From: Acanthornis magna
Taxonomy: Eukaryota; Chordata; Aves; Passeriformes; Acanthizidae
Length of the DNA: 64,000 nt
NCBI GenBank assembly: GCA_036785705.1
Contig: JAWUZG010000135.1
Coordinates: 2,046,001-2,110,000 of the forward strand
Direction of reading: 5' to 3'
Shown piece by piece: positions 53,506-64,000 of this stretch. Under the pieces are notes generated by a model. The model was not told where the DNA came from and made no database searches. It saw only the letters and a list, made by a program, of their open reading frames with translations. The stretch's first letter is position 1. Each line of letters starts with the position of its first letter. Position numbers and translations under genes: made by a program.

Positions 53506-53640
53506 ATTCATAATATTTAAGGTCTGGAAGGGGCCATTTAATCATGAAGCCTGTCCTCCTTTATCATGGCATTTCGTAAGAGGTCTACGATCACACAGAA
53601 TCAGTGACATCTGTGCAAGTGCTTAACTAAATCTAAGCCA
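53506..53640 (-). mobile_element. Ancient CR1-type LINE remnant
   Basis: Read on the plus strand, GATTCATAATATTTAAGG, TGGAAGGGGCCATTTAATCA and GCCTGTCCTCC follow the reverse complement of old CR1 3' ends shared among reptiles and birds (an ATTCATAGA, AGAAGGGACCAT, GATCATCTAGTCTGACCTCC pattern, as recalled). The element is therefore on the minus strand. It is heavily diverged and short, so its right edge is a guess. Confidence 0.6.
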
Positions 53641-53697
53641 AAATATCCTGAGTCGGCACCACAGACCATCACAACAGCACAGTTAGTTTACAGGGAA

Positions 53698-53780
53698 TGG
53701 GGAGAAAATAATTTTAAAAGGAAAGGGGGGGGGGGAGAAAAAAAGTATAAGAAAAAAAAAAGAGAAGTAGTAGTAGTAAA
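53698..53780. repeat. Polypurine tract with G-run
   Basis: About 80 bases that are nearly all A and G on the plus strand. It includes a run of about 12 G residues near 53726-53737, two A-rich blocks and an AGT/AGTAGTAGTA repeat near 53766-53778. Such mirror-prone purine tracts can form triplex DNA and are often polymorphic in length or poorly assembled. It directly adjoins the CpG-rich segment. Confidence 0.85.
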
Positions 53781-53804
53781 AATGAATCATGGGAACAATT
53801 GGGA

Positions 53805-54150
53805 TGCAGTCCTCGGGAACGTGGCACACCCATCGTGGATGGGGCACCGGCTCCCTTCGAGCAAAACCGGGAGGTTTTTTGTCCATCCACTGGACAGGAG
53901 GGAGAATGCAGCGCGGGAGCGACACCGAGCACAGGGACAGCGGGCAGAGAAAGGGGCTGGCAGGAACGCCTGGAAAGCCTTCTCGACATCCCTGCTTCAC
54001 TTTCACCCTTCACACACCCACCCTGACATGGTCGGGCCTCCCTCGGAAGCCTGGAAGACAAGTCGGAAGGTGTGAAAGTGGATCTGGTAACTAAAGCAGA
54101 AGCCAGCACGGTGCCATGAATACAGCCTGAGTACAGCTCTGCCACGAGGA
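53805..54150. promoter_or_regulatory. CpG-rich segment, possible orphan promoter
   Basis: I count about 18 CpG dinucleotides by eye in roughly 345 bases, with GC content estimated near 57 percent. That gives an observed/expected CpG ratio of about 0.6-0.7, which would meet the usual CpG-island cut-offs in an otherwise CpG-poor, AT-rich window. Overlapping frames on both strands (minus 53714-54145, plus 53782-54075 and 53789-54094) are what GC-rich DNA produces and show no domain. It could be a small CpG island, a first exon of a non-coding RNA, or a fairly recent insertion that has not lost its CpGs. Confidence 0.4.
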
Positions 54151-57100
54151 GGGTGAGCTAGAGCCTGAGGCTGCTCTGGCAGGTGACACACATGCTGCCT
54201 ACTTTCCAGCAGCTTTGAAAGAAGGAAACCTTTGGATCATGCTCCTCATGCAAAGTTACGAATACTTTCTGGAGATTTTATGCCTGGAAGTCATTTGCAC
54301 GCTTTGGAATAAAATGACAAGACCAAAGAATTTGAGAGTTACAATGGTTTTCTCTGACAGAGAAGTCTCTACTTCATCTCACAGAAATCCATCCATACAT
54401 GGGTGAAACATCAACTTCTGAAAGTGACTGCCTATCTATATGATGTATGCAAAGGAGCATATGCCTCTTGAATACAAATGTAGTAAAGCACCTGTGAAAA
54501 TGCTTTTTAAATCATAACCAGTATTTACTGAACTGACACAAACCATTTAAAATAATTTAGATAATAAGCACTATCAAAGAACACGAAATGAACTTACTAA
54601 TACCTACAAAATGATGAGGGACAACTTGCTGACAGTATTGGCACTCAACAAAATTTGGCCACCACAGTAGCTCATATCAACCACTCAACCTACACACTTG
54701 GATTATATATTAATTTTGCATGACTGCACATAGTTTTTGGTAGCAACTGGAAGACCTTGGCCACTCGTGGGAGAAGGACGAGTCCACCCCCAGTCTTCCT
54801 CCTCCCTATCCCAGATCCAGGTACTGAGGAGGCAGCTCCCAGATGCTGGGTGAGCCCCGCCATGCTGTGCCACAGAGTCACAAACTGGTCTTTGTTGGTT
54901 TATATATACTGCACACACTATGCACTGCTCTGATACTTTAGGGAGACTGGGAATTGCTGCTCAATCTGTTTGGATCAGCTGAGTGACTTGAAACAAGTAA
55001 TTTCACCCCTCCAGTATTCACTTCCCACCCCCCCACCTCCCCCAATAAGGCAATAACAGCAACCTCCTTGGTGTAGCAGCTTCAGACTGTTATTTATAAG
55101 AGGAAACTATTACTGCTGAAATTAAATCCTTACGAACTTCACCCCATATGTGAATAATGCTGGTCCAGGTGCAATTTTCTAACCCATCTTTAGTGTTACT
55201 AATTAAAAAACCTTTGTTGGACTCTGTTATGGCCTATGAATGTTTTTTACAGGGCGCTCATCTCTGCTCCTTGACTCTTGTCTTTTCCAGTCAGTTTTTC
55301 TCTCTCATTCAGCAGCAGCCTCCCTAACACTGCCACACTGGTTTAGTCACACCAGCCACTTCATGACCTCTTGCTGCAGCCTTCAGTAACACAGGACTTC
55401 ATTCTGCAGCTTCATGAGCTGGATCATTGTGTTGTTACTCAGACATGCTCACCTGGGACATGGAGAGGCACTGAAGCTTTGCACAGTGCCTGGAACAGAA
55501 TTTTGCTAAAACTCACAGCAACCTTCATTCTCCAAAGTATGCGTAAGACTAAGACACAGCAACAATGCCCCAACACAACTAGCTGCTCTGATTTTTCTGG
55601 GGATTAAGGACCACCTGTAAGAAAAGGAGGGAAGGTTTATTTGCCATTGACCCCAAAGAGTCATTTTTCTTTGGACTCATTCTTCAGAGTATGTGGAAAA
55701 GGCACAGCACATCACTACAGAGCTCTGCAGAGTGAGCTGCACTCACCCTGCAACTGAAGGAAGAGGTTCTTGCATCTCTAACACTAAAGCAAGGGTCCTC
55801 TTTTTGGATACAATCAAGAATTAGTTTTTCAGTTGCAGAAATGCTAAATATGCATAAATACATTTTAAAACTGGGCAGAGACATCCATTCCAAATTCTCA
55901 GCTTTGACATTCCTCACATACTAAGACTCACTTTCCGACGTGCAGAATAACACACATTTCTGTGGTATTTTACCAGTACTAAGCACTATTACAGGCAAAT
56001 AGGAACTGATCTATATACCAAAATACACTGCTGAGGATCTGTCATCCCTACTCTATGTATTTCAGATTTTGCTGTTTCTCTGTTCAAACTTCAGACTAGC
56101 TCTGCTTTGATGCCTTGTCCTGAAGCTCACACGTACCTGGTGTGCATTCAAGACTCCCTGAGCACATCCTCTAGTTTAGTCTCATTAAAAAAAAAACATC
56201 AACTTCACATTCTTCGTGCACTGCTGTTCAACCAAGACCAATCAAAGGGGACCAACTAGGAAATTCACTTCAGAGGAGCATCCCTGATCTGAATTAAAAC
56301 ATGAATATAGATGCAGTTGTTGAGACACTCATTTTTGGTGGTCCATTAAGTTTTGACAAATGACCATGTCTCAGTGATAACCACATGGAAGCTCATCATA
56401 GGAATAGGATTTGAATTTTTGTTGTAGTTACATTAGACAATGACTAAACCCGCAAGGACTTTAAGCATGTATACTCTGAATTGTTTCCTTCCAAAAAGAG
56501 CTAAATTATTTTCAGACTGTGTTTTATCACAGCTTACTATCTCAGCAGGCACAGCTCCACTGAAACTGCCTTGTTTGCCTCTACAAGATCCTGTGATTTT
56601 TACTGTCAAAAAAATATGCCAGATTTCCCTATTAGTCACTCACTGAATTACAGGGCATGGGATCCCAGGCATGGCCAGCATATCAGGGGCATCAGCATCC
56701 CTGCTCACAACCAGATTGTGCTGCTTAGCTGAAGGATGAGATCCTGCTCTTGCCCACATTCAGAATGGTCTGGATGTAGAGGAGAGGACCCACACAGTAG
56801 CAGTGCCAGGGCCCAGGTAACCCCCTTGCTCTAAGTGGGGCATAAACATCACTTAAGCTGCCTCTAGTTTGTAGCTTTTCAGCTTCAAAGTCAAGTTAAT
56901 AAAATGGCTGTTGTTGTGAAAGCATTACATAGAAAATAATAAAAGCTCAGAAAAAAATTGTAACAGGGAACAGAAATTCCTCCATAAGCCACGACTATGA
57001 ATTTGTCCCAACAAACCATTCTGATCATCACAATTTAGCAGCACCTGATTGCTCAGGGACATTATCTTGGCAGTGTCAGCCCAGACTGTAGGCGAGCACC

Positions 57101-60100
57101 CAACATCTTCAAAGCCCCCCCAGAAGTTAGTGTTAATTTGCAACACTGTTGAAAGGGCCTGCAGACAGGAAAAGGGATGAAAAGCACAAAAAGAGGGACA
57201 TCCTCTCGTAAATCCAGATGTGGTCCCTCAGATCTTCCTCCTGAGGCACGCTGACAAAGCAAAGCAGCGAAATTGCCTCTTGTGCTGTTCTATAAATGCT
57301 CCTTCACCCTGGAAATTGGGAAATTTAAACAATATCAGATTGAGACCCTTCCACTCTCAGGAAACCAATCAACAAATTTATTGCTTGATGCAAGTTTTAA
57401 TGTTTAGAAAAGTTAAAAAGAGGGTTTGCTTTAAAGGATGTTAAAGAAATAGTAGGAAACAACCAAAACAGCATCAGCTACCTGTTACATTTCAACAACT
57501 ACTGAACCATAAAATCTTCCATCAATCCCTTCAACTTTTTTGGCAAGTCAAACACTCAGGTAGTTATCCTCTCACACAAAACAAAGATTTTACATTTTTG
57601 GATGGAAGAAATTAGTGCCATGTCTTTTTGCTATATAAAATATTCCTTTTGCTATCATTCCTTTTCCAAAGCTTTTAGAAAGCCTAGTGAAAGTGGGAGC
57701 ATACCTTTCACGTTATCAAGACAGCACCTAAATTTTCATCTTCCATATTCCAATAAGGCAGCTAGCATAAAACATTTAGAAGCACCATAAGATGGAAATG
57801 TAGCAGGGTAACTCATTGAGAACTGAAAGTCTCAGTTGCATCTCTCAGTCATGCACAGTTCTTATTCTTTCCTTCACTGAGAGAAACACAGTAATGAAAG
57901 AGTTATAAAATGGTGAATATGACAGGTGCAGGTTAAGATGGAGTCAAACAGAGATGAACTGATATTTTATTATTATTTTAATAAATACATAATCTAACTG
58001 CTTTACTTAGATGCATTGGTTCCAGTGTAATTATTTCTATTGCTTATGATATTGGTGCTATATGAGAGTAAATCCCTACCATCTAAAGCCAATAGGAGAG
58101 CTAATCTTGACTGCCTATAAAAGGGAAGTATTGTACAATTGCTGAGACAAAGGGAAGAGTACCACCATTTCAGCTGATGATTGCTGTATTACAAATCTTT
58201 TTGCAATGCTGATGACTCTTAGGAAAAGGTAAGGCCTATTTTCTGGCCAGAATTTTGTGTTGCTTCAAAATTAAGAGTACAAGAGCAAAAGAGGTACCAA
58301 AGGAAAAACAACAAAGAAACAGTGCCTGAAATTTTATGGTGAAACTAAATGATCACGGCTGCAGCTTGCTGCCAGTGGAAATGAGAACAGACTTGCCTTT
58401 CCAATACTGTCAGAAAGCCCATCCGGGGAAGATGCCCAACAGTGCCCAAACCAAACCACAGTCAACAGATTACCAGAAGACGATCTTTCTGTTAAGGCTG
58501 TTTTTAATAAACAGGCTCATCCAGAACAGGAGGTGAAAACCCCCATCTTTAGAGCACAAATCTTCATCAGTTTCTTTGAAGAAATAGCTTATTTTCAAGT
58601 GTTTCAGCATAGCAAATCCCAGGTAAAAGCAAATAAGAAAAATGACCTCTAGAAGTATTGTCATAAATCTCATAGGTGTACTCACTAGTCACTTTTCTAG
58701 AAAGTTTCATGCATGTAAGGCATTGCCTTTGAGACCATTTGCCACAATAAAACACAGCTGAAGATGCAAGAAATTTCTCACATATGAGAAAATTTTAATT
58801 TTCATTAATTTTATCTCAGTCTAAATAACCAGTCTCTGGAAAAATTGCACAAAAAATTATTTGACACTTCAAGAATAAGGGATATTATTTTAAAGAGATG
58901 CCTCATATTTTTTCAGAGTGTCTTGTGATAACATTTCAGTTCTCACTTTAACCAAAAGACTTACTGTTTTTGCAGTACGAGAAGCATATATGATATACTC
59001 CATTTCTGGAGTGAAAGGTGAAGTATTTCTGGATATTTCTGGATAAAAGGTGAAAGATATGCAAGACATACATACAATCTTAGGAGAACATATTGAAAGT
59101 TATGTAAAAAGTACATTAAAAGACTCCACAAGAGAAATAGTGAATTAGCAGGACGACTAGGGAGATTTTTGTTACCTCTGCTGTTCAGAGGTAACTTTTT
59201 CTGCAAAAAAACTGCTAGTGGCTTGAACTGGGATAGCCAAATCCTAGTCAGCAGATCCTTTTAGATTTTCTTAACTCCAGGCCCAACATGTGGCACTAGA
59301 GTAGGAAACCACCTCTTGAAATCCTTTCCTAAAGGGGAACCATGAGCTGAGTCTGCCAGGAAGAACTGTAAGACTCCCCTCCTCACTTCTGAGAGACAGG
59401 ACAAATGAAAACACAAATGAAAAGCATCCATTCTTCCTTCCTATTTGTCTAAACCAGCCCTGTAACCCACCTTCAAAAAATTAAATTTTTGGAAAAACAA
59501 CAATGTAACCAACTTAGCAGGCAGGAGATAGAACACTGATGCAAGGTGATAATGGTGTCTCAAAGGGCAGAAGAAATTCAGAGTTGGCCTCTGCAAAGAA
59601 GATGTAACTCCATGTGCAGACGTGGGTCTAGACAGTTTTAGTGAACATATTTTATTGCTCTGTCAGCCCGTGTTTAAATGTGACTTCACATCTACCTCAC
59701 TTTTGCATGTGCATACAAAAATATGCATTTTTTAAAAAAAATCTCAGAGAAAAAAGTGTTAGCTGATGTAGAGCAATAATCCTGTGGCAGAACAGTTTAC
59801 AAAAGATGACAGAAAGCAGGCAGCACAAGTAAACCTCTGGAGAAGATGCCATGGGAAAATGAGAAAAGCTTAGTCAAAGAAGATCAGATAATTAGGGCAC
59901 TGTTATAAAAAACACAAATGAATTACTGAAATTTAAAACAAACATAGACTAGGTCATAAACTTACTGGTGTCATTAATGCACGGCGAAGTTGAAAGAAAA
60001 ATCCTCCATGACTAAGGATGAGCGAGTTGTGTGATCAGTTAAAGAGAACAATATGAATTCAAAATAAAAATGTCCCCAAGAGAAAAAAAAAAATCCACCT

Positions 60101-60559
60101 GTGAAGAGAAGAAAGGAAAAAATCTTACTAAAAAAACAAACCAAACCAAACAAAAAACCCCCCATCAAGTAAGAATTCTATGGAGTTGAGTGACAACAAA
60201 AAAAAAAAAACTTCTACAAAGTTAAAACTACAGGGAGGAAAACACAGTCACTTTCTAAGAGGATCAAGTGCTCAAACAGCATCAGTGTCAAGTGCAGAGA
60301 GCCTATCAGTCTTACCACAAGAAAAAATGTGCCATGTACACTTATTAATTCCCAACACTGCAGTGCAAAGCTGTAACACCTTTCACAGTATATTAACAGT
60401 ATAACAACTGCTTCTGGAGAGGCTGGGAAGTTAAAAAGCTAAAAATGAACATTTGAATTTTAAAGTTTGCTTGGGCAGCAACTGAGTACCATACTAAGAC
60501 TTTAAAATAATGAGAGCAGTGATATACACCAGAAAAACTGGATTTATTTTATAACACCT
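54151..60559. other. Unique AT-rich non-coding sequence
   Basis: About 6.4 kb with no gene or transposon recognised. GC-richer patches at 54740-54870 and 56650-56830 match no family I know. A/C-rich and A-rich low-complexity tracts lie near 60079-60092, 60129-60162 and 60199-60210. All reading frames are short. Confidence 0.5.
60129..60210. repeat. A/C-rich and A-rich low-complexity tracts
   Basis: An AAACAAACC-type tract at 60129-60162 ends in a C run. It is followed after about 37 bases by a 12-base A run. The composition resembles the tract at 2147-2241. Confidence 0.75.
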
Positions 60560-60629
60560 GTGCACCCACAGAGGATGGCAAGCCTTGTCAGAGCCCTGAG
60601 AGTGGCTGAGGATATCTTTTCACACTATT

Positions 60630-60710
60630 GCTACTATTAGGGTCACTTCACCACTATTGGCTTGGACTACATGGTCTCCAGAGGTCCCTTGCAACTATTC
60701 TGTGATTATT
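60630..60710 (+). mobile_element. CR1 LINE 3' terminal fragment
   Basis: TTGGACTACATGGTCTCCAG, AGAGGTCCCTTGCAACT and ATTCTGTGATT (60697-60707) are the hallmark 3' end of bird CR1 elements (a GGACTAGATGATCTCTAGAGGTCCC-like stretch, then the ATTCTRTG octamer). Similarity upstream of about 60660 is weak, and the element may begin anywhere from about 60560. The fragment is too short for subfamily assignment. Confidence 0.85.
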
Positions 60711-60712
60711 TC

Positions 60713-61960
60713 CCCAGCTGAAGGGGAAGGGAACTGACACAGGCATATTTTAGGAAGCACGATCTAAGATCTGTTCATTATACTGCATAAATAAGAACTC
60801 AGTGTTAATAGTATTTTCATCAAGCCAAAGACTGGATAAGCATTAGAGCCTTAGTTATCCTGTGGCAGAAAAAGTTATAGGGACACTAAAGTTTACACAC
60901 TGCATTTGTGTGTGAGATTTTAATTTAGTTAAAACAACTTCCAAGATTACGATAACTGAAAGGAGTTGAGAATAAAAAATAAACCTTCATTTGTTTACTG
61001 TGTTTAAAGTAAATATTGTTTGCTCAACTTCCTTGAAATATTGCCAAGAGTATTTGTATTTATTTCTTCCTCTAACAGATGAATAACACTTCAAGGAGAA
61101 AAATATAAACCCAATGACATCTTCAAACATTCTGATTAGCATCTGAAACAAATGCTATTGTATGATTAACCCCCTACTTTGTCTATTCCCTTTAAAGAAC
61201 AAAACAGGAGTTTAATTTTAGTTTTGCTAATTACAAAATATACTTACCATAAATTGTTGACTATCCAGTTCTAAGTGCTACTTACCTGTAAAACAAATCA
61301 AACAAACAAAGAGTTACTTAACAGCGCAATAAACTACACAGGAGTGTGGATATAATTTAGGTGGCTTGATGATCATTCCTTTTTTGATTACCAGAGTTAA
61401 ATGAAAAAATGGAGTGAACCCAAGGATTCAGGAAAAAAAATAAGAACTCCAGCTGGAACACTGATATGCAACCGGAAAGCTCAGTCTCAGCAAAAGCACT
61501 TTATGACTTGAACTTCACTGCCCCCAAGGTGAAGGGAAAATGGCCAAAACTAAAACTTGCTTGTTCTGACTCTCAGAATTGCTTCTGTCCCACCTAAGAT
61601 GAGCATCTGTAACACGGGATACAAGCTCTTTATGAGGTACAGTCTCCAGCGTATTCCCTTTCAGACTAAACTTCACAGGAACCACAAACCAATATTGCTT
61701 ATATTACAAAGAATTTCACAACTTAAATGAGTTAACTAGCAAACTCCACTAAGGCCTTTACATGCTCACTGAGAGTTGGGTAAGGGTAGGGCCATTACTG
61801 CATTTGACATTGCTGTGTCTTGGCTTCATTTTTCTTCTAAAAAACTTTCCTTCTTAAAAGAATAAAATTAAACTATAAGCATCTGTTACTCTCTCTCTGT
61901 CAAAGGTGACAATTGCAAGGCTGCAAGTACTTAATAGTGGTATCTTTAATAATCAAACAG
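60713..61960. other. Unique AT-rich non-coding sequence
   Basis: About 1.2 kb between two CR1 ends that face each other. No gene, repeat or RNA was recognised. Confidence 0.5.
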
Positions 61961-62025
61961 TGATAGAAATATTGGTTGGAAGGAGCCTCTAGATGTCATC
62001 CAGTCCAACTTCCTTTATTGGGAGT
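61961..62025 (-). mobile_element. CR1 LINE 3' terminal fragment, minus strand
   Basis: TGATAGAAATATTGGTTGG, AAGGAGCCTCTAGATGTCAT and CCAGTCCAACTTCC read as the reverse complement of the CR1 3' end (ATCATAGAAT..GGTTGGAAGGGACCTCT..GATCATCTAGTCCAACCCC, as recalled). Only the last 60-70 bases of the element remain recognisable. Confidence 0.85.
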
Positions 62026-62035
62026 GCATAAAATT

Positions 62036-64000
62036 AGATAAATTCTTGAGTTTAGTGTTCTTTGAAATAGAACTATCAAACAGGAGCTAAATACAGGAAA
62101 AACCCCTGTTTCATTAACAAAATATTACAACTAAACAGTTCGCAATATGTATTGCAGTCAGACACTGCATATTTTTATGGCAGAAACTCTGATATTGTGG
62201 TACTTAGAGATACAAAGGCTTGAAGGTAATAAAGTTAACAGCTTATTCATTCAAACTCCAACTTTTGCAGGAAATTGTCTGAATACTCTTTGGCATAGAG
62301 CATCTTTGATACTGTTATACCAAATACATGTTATTTATCCCTTAAATCATAAAATGTGTTTGAATATGCCAATTTCTTTTTAATACATAATCCATACCAT
62401 ATCAAAATTCAGGCTTTTACTACATATACGTGATGTCCAAATTCTAAATACATAGACCCATGCTGCATTCACACTGGGGTCTTGGCAGCTTCCATAACAG
62501 AGAACTCTCACAAGTGGACCAAAAGTTCAGTTAGAAATATCATGTATTACAATCCACCATGGCAATGATGTCTTTTGCTTTGAAGATTTAAAATAAAATA
62601 CAAATTTGAACAAGAAAACCTGTCAAAACAAAAAAAGATATTTGGGGAAGAAGAAAAAATAAATAAAAATCACTGGGATGAAGGAAGAAGGAACAGTGTG
62701 GCCTTAAAAATAGCAAGAAATTCTCTCTAATAGCTTTGCCACTGATCATACCATAACCCTTGTTAAATGCATTTCATCTCAGCTCAAAATTTGAAACAGG
62801 TCTCATTTGCAGTCAAAATAAATCCAGAAAAGCTTCATAGGGATATTTCTCATCTAAGCTAAGTTTGTTAATCAATCATGCTAAAGAGTATAGAAAAACA
62901 ATCTTTAGATTCCTGACTATCTGGAACAATTTTTCATATCTTGAATTCTCCATGTGATGTAAGGATATTAATACAATACACTATTCACAACATTATGACA
63001 TATTATAATTATCTCCATGGATGCCAGAAACAATTTTGACCATTGTGATAGACTGGGTACTACCTAAAAGAAACAAACCCAGTATATATTTTAAAATATA
63101 TGGGTACAAGTGCACTATACTTAGATCATACTGACAAAAACTTGAAGAAAGTCAAGGGCAGCTGGGGCTGGGAAAGGATGATGCCAATTTAAACTTTAAG
63201 ATTGACAGCTCTGTTTGGGATAAGGAAAGCTGAGTGGATCTTATTCAGCAAGGGAAAATCACTATGGGGGAAGAGAAGATGTAGGAGTAATATATTAAAA
63301 ATAAATATGGAACTTGAGGGCATGTTTAATGTAAAGCAAGCAAAATGCTTTGCTAAAAAATGTGGCCTTTGTGGTCTTTTGAAACTATTACCATAATTTT
63401 TTTTTCTCCCCTTGAGCTAAGTTCTTAAGCAGACATTAAAATAGTTGTAAATGGTAATTAGTATTCAGAAACACATTTTAGCACGAGAAATAGAAATGTG
63501 CTCTGAGGAGCTCAGCCTTGCTGCCCTGGGACAGCTCTGTCCCCGACACCAAACATGGACAAACAGCTTCCCAAGGCTTTACACTGTCCACGGTCACAAT
63601 GTGACACCAGTGCCCACTCCTGCATGAGTAAAGTCCTGGGAAACCCAAAAAAAGCCAGCGAGTGCCAGTGAAGGCTCTGGGGGACACAGACACACAGGTC
63701 TGCCATCCTGCTGACAGCAAGTGATAAGCACTTCTTGAGTCTTCAAGAACCTGGAAAATCTGAACTTGCAAACCAGTTGGAGGGGGAAAAAAAGCTGCTA
63801 AGAAAAGCTTCTCCAACTAAAGTGAGCTTTGGGAACAAATGTAATTTCCAGGAGATCCAGCTCCACTGTTGACACAGGTCTGTTACTTACATGCTGCTTG
63901 TAATAATAATTCTGGCCCAGGGTGAACTTCTTTAAGGAAGAACCAAGACTTCAAATTTTACTCTTCTCCAACAAAAAGCTGACTGGCACTTCTGCATCTG
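62036..64000. other. Unique non-coding sequence to the window end
   Basis: AT-rich to about 63.47 kb, then a GC-richer patch at 63490-63720. Minus-strand frames there (63478-63816 and 63512-63706) overlap in different frames and contain no domain I recognise. No transposon or RNA gene was seen. Confidence 0.5.

Noticed and set aside
53714..54145. Minus-strand frame of 143 codons across the CpG-rich segment
   Set aside because: Its C-terminal part encodes only the polypurine tract (runs of L, F and P), and three plus-strand frames overlap it. It is better explained by base composition.
59028..59047. Direct repeat of ATTTCTGGAT
   Set aside because: A 10-base duplication in AT-rich sequence is too short to mean anything on its own.
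1..64000. Bacterial, phage or CRISPR-type system
   Set aside because: There are no long adjacent open frames, no ribosome-binding-site spacing and no regularly spaced direct repeats. CR1 and ERVL elements show that this is vertebrate DNA.

Overview
The window looks like nuclear DNA from a bird (a sauropsid at minimum). It is AT-rich and has no long open reading frames: the longest are about 150-160 codons, scattered on both strands and overlapping one another. It carries several CR1-type LINE fragments ending in the typical ATTCTGTG octamer repeat, plus two retroviral long terminal repeats of kinds dispersed widely in bird genomes. Family assignments come from recalled consensus sequences, not from a database search.

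I found no protein-coding gene, rRNA, tRNA or CRISPR array that I can support. No exon of a known gene was recognised on either strand. The window is best read as intergenic or deep intronic sequence. A short exon of 100-150 bases could still be hidden.

Layout: 1-3.8 kb is unique sequence broken by an A/C-rich tract, a TG microsatellite and a TTTG microsatellite. A degenerate minus-strand LTR lies at 10945-11389 and an ERVL-type solo LTR on the plus strand at 18911-19458. From 19.5 to 38.6 kb there is about 19 kb with no transposon I can recognise, holding AT-rich stretches rich in homeodomain-type and octamer motifs (notably near 24.4 and 34.6 kb). A 5'-truncated, internally deleted CR1 copy spans about 39085-40449, and an older CR1 3' fragment about 43600-44140. 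From 44 to 53 kb there are further AT-rich blocks, a 60-base ATGCATAT cluster near 47.6 kb and a CCAAT inverted repeat near 50.75 kb. An ancient CR1 remnant (about 53506-53640) is followed by a polypurine tract and the only CpG-rich segment that stands out (about 53805-54150). Two small CR1 3' ends lie at about 60.6 and 62.0 kb.

The features do not form a gene system. The open questions are regulatory: whether the CpG-rich segment is an orphan promoter, and whether the motif-dense AT-rich blocks are conserved enhancers. Nothing here supports a novel molecular system.
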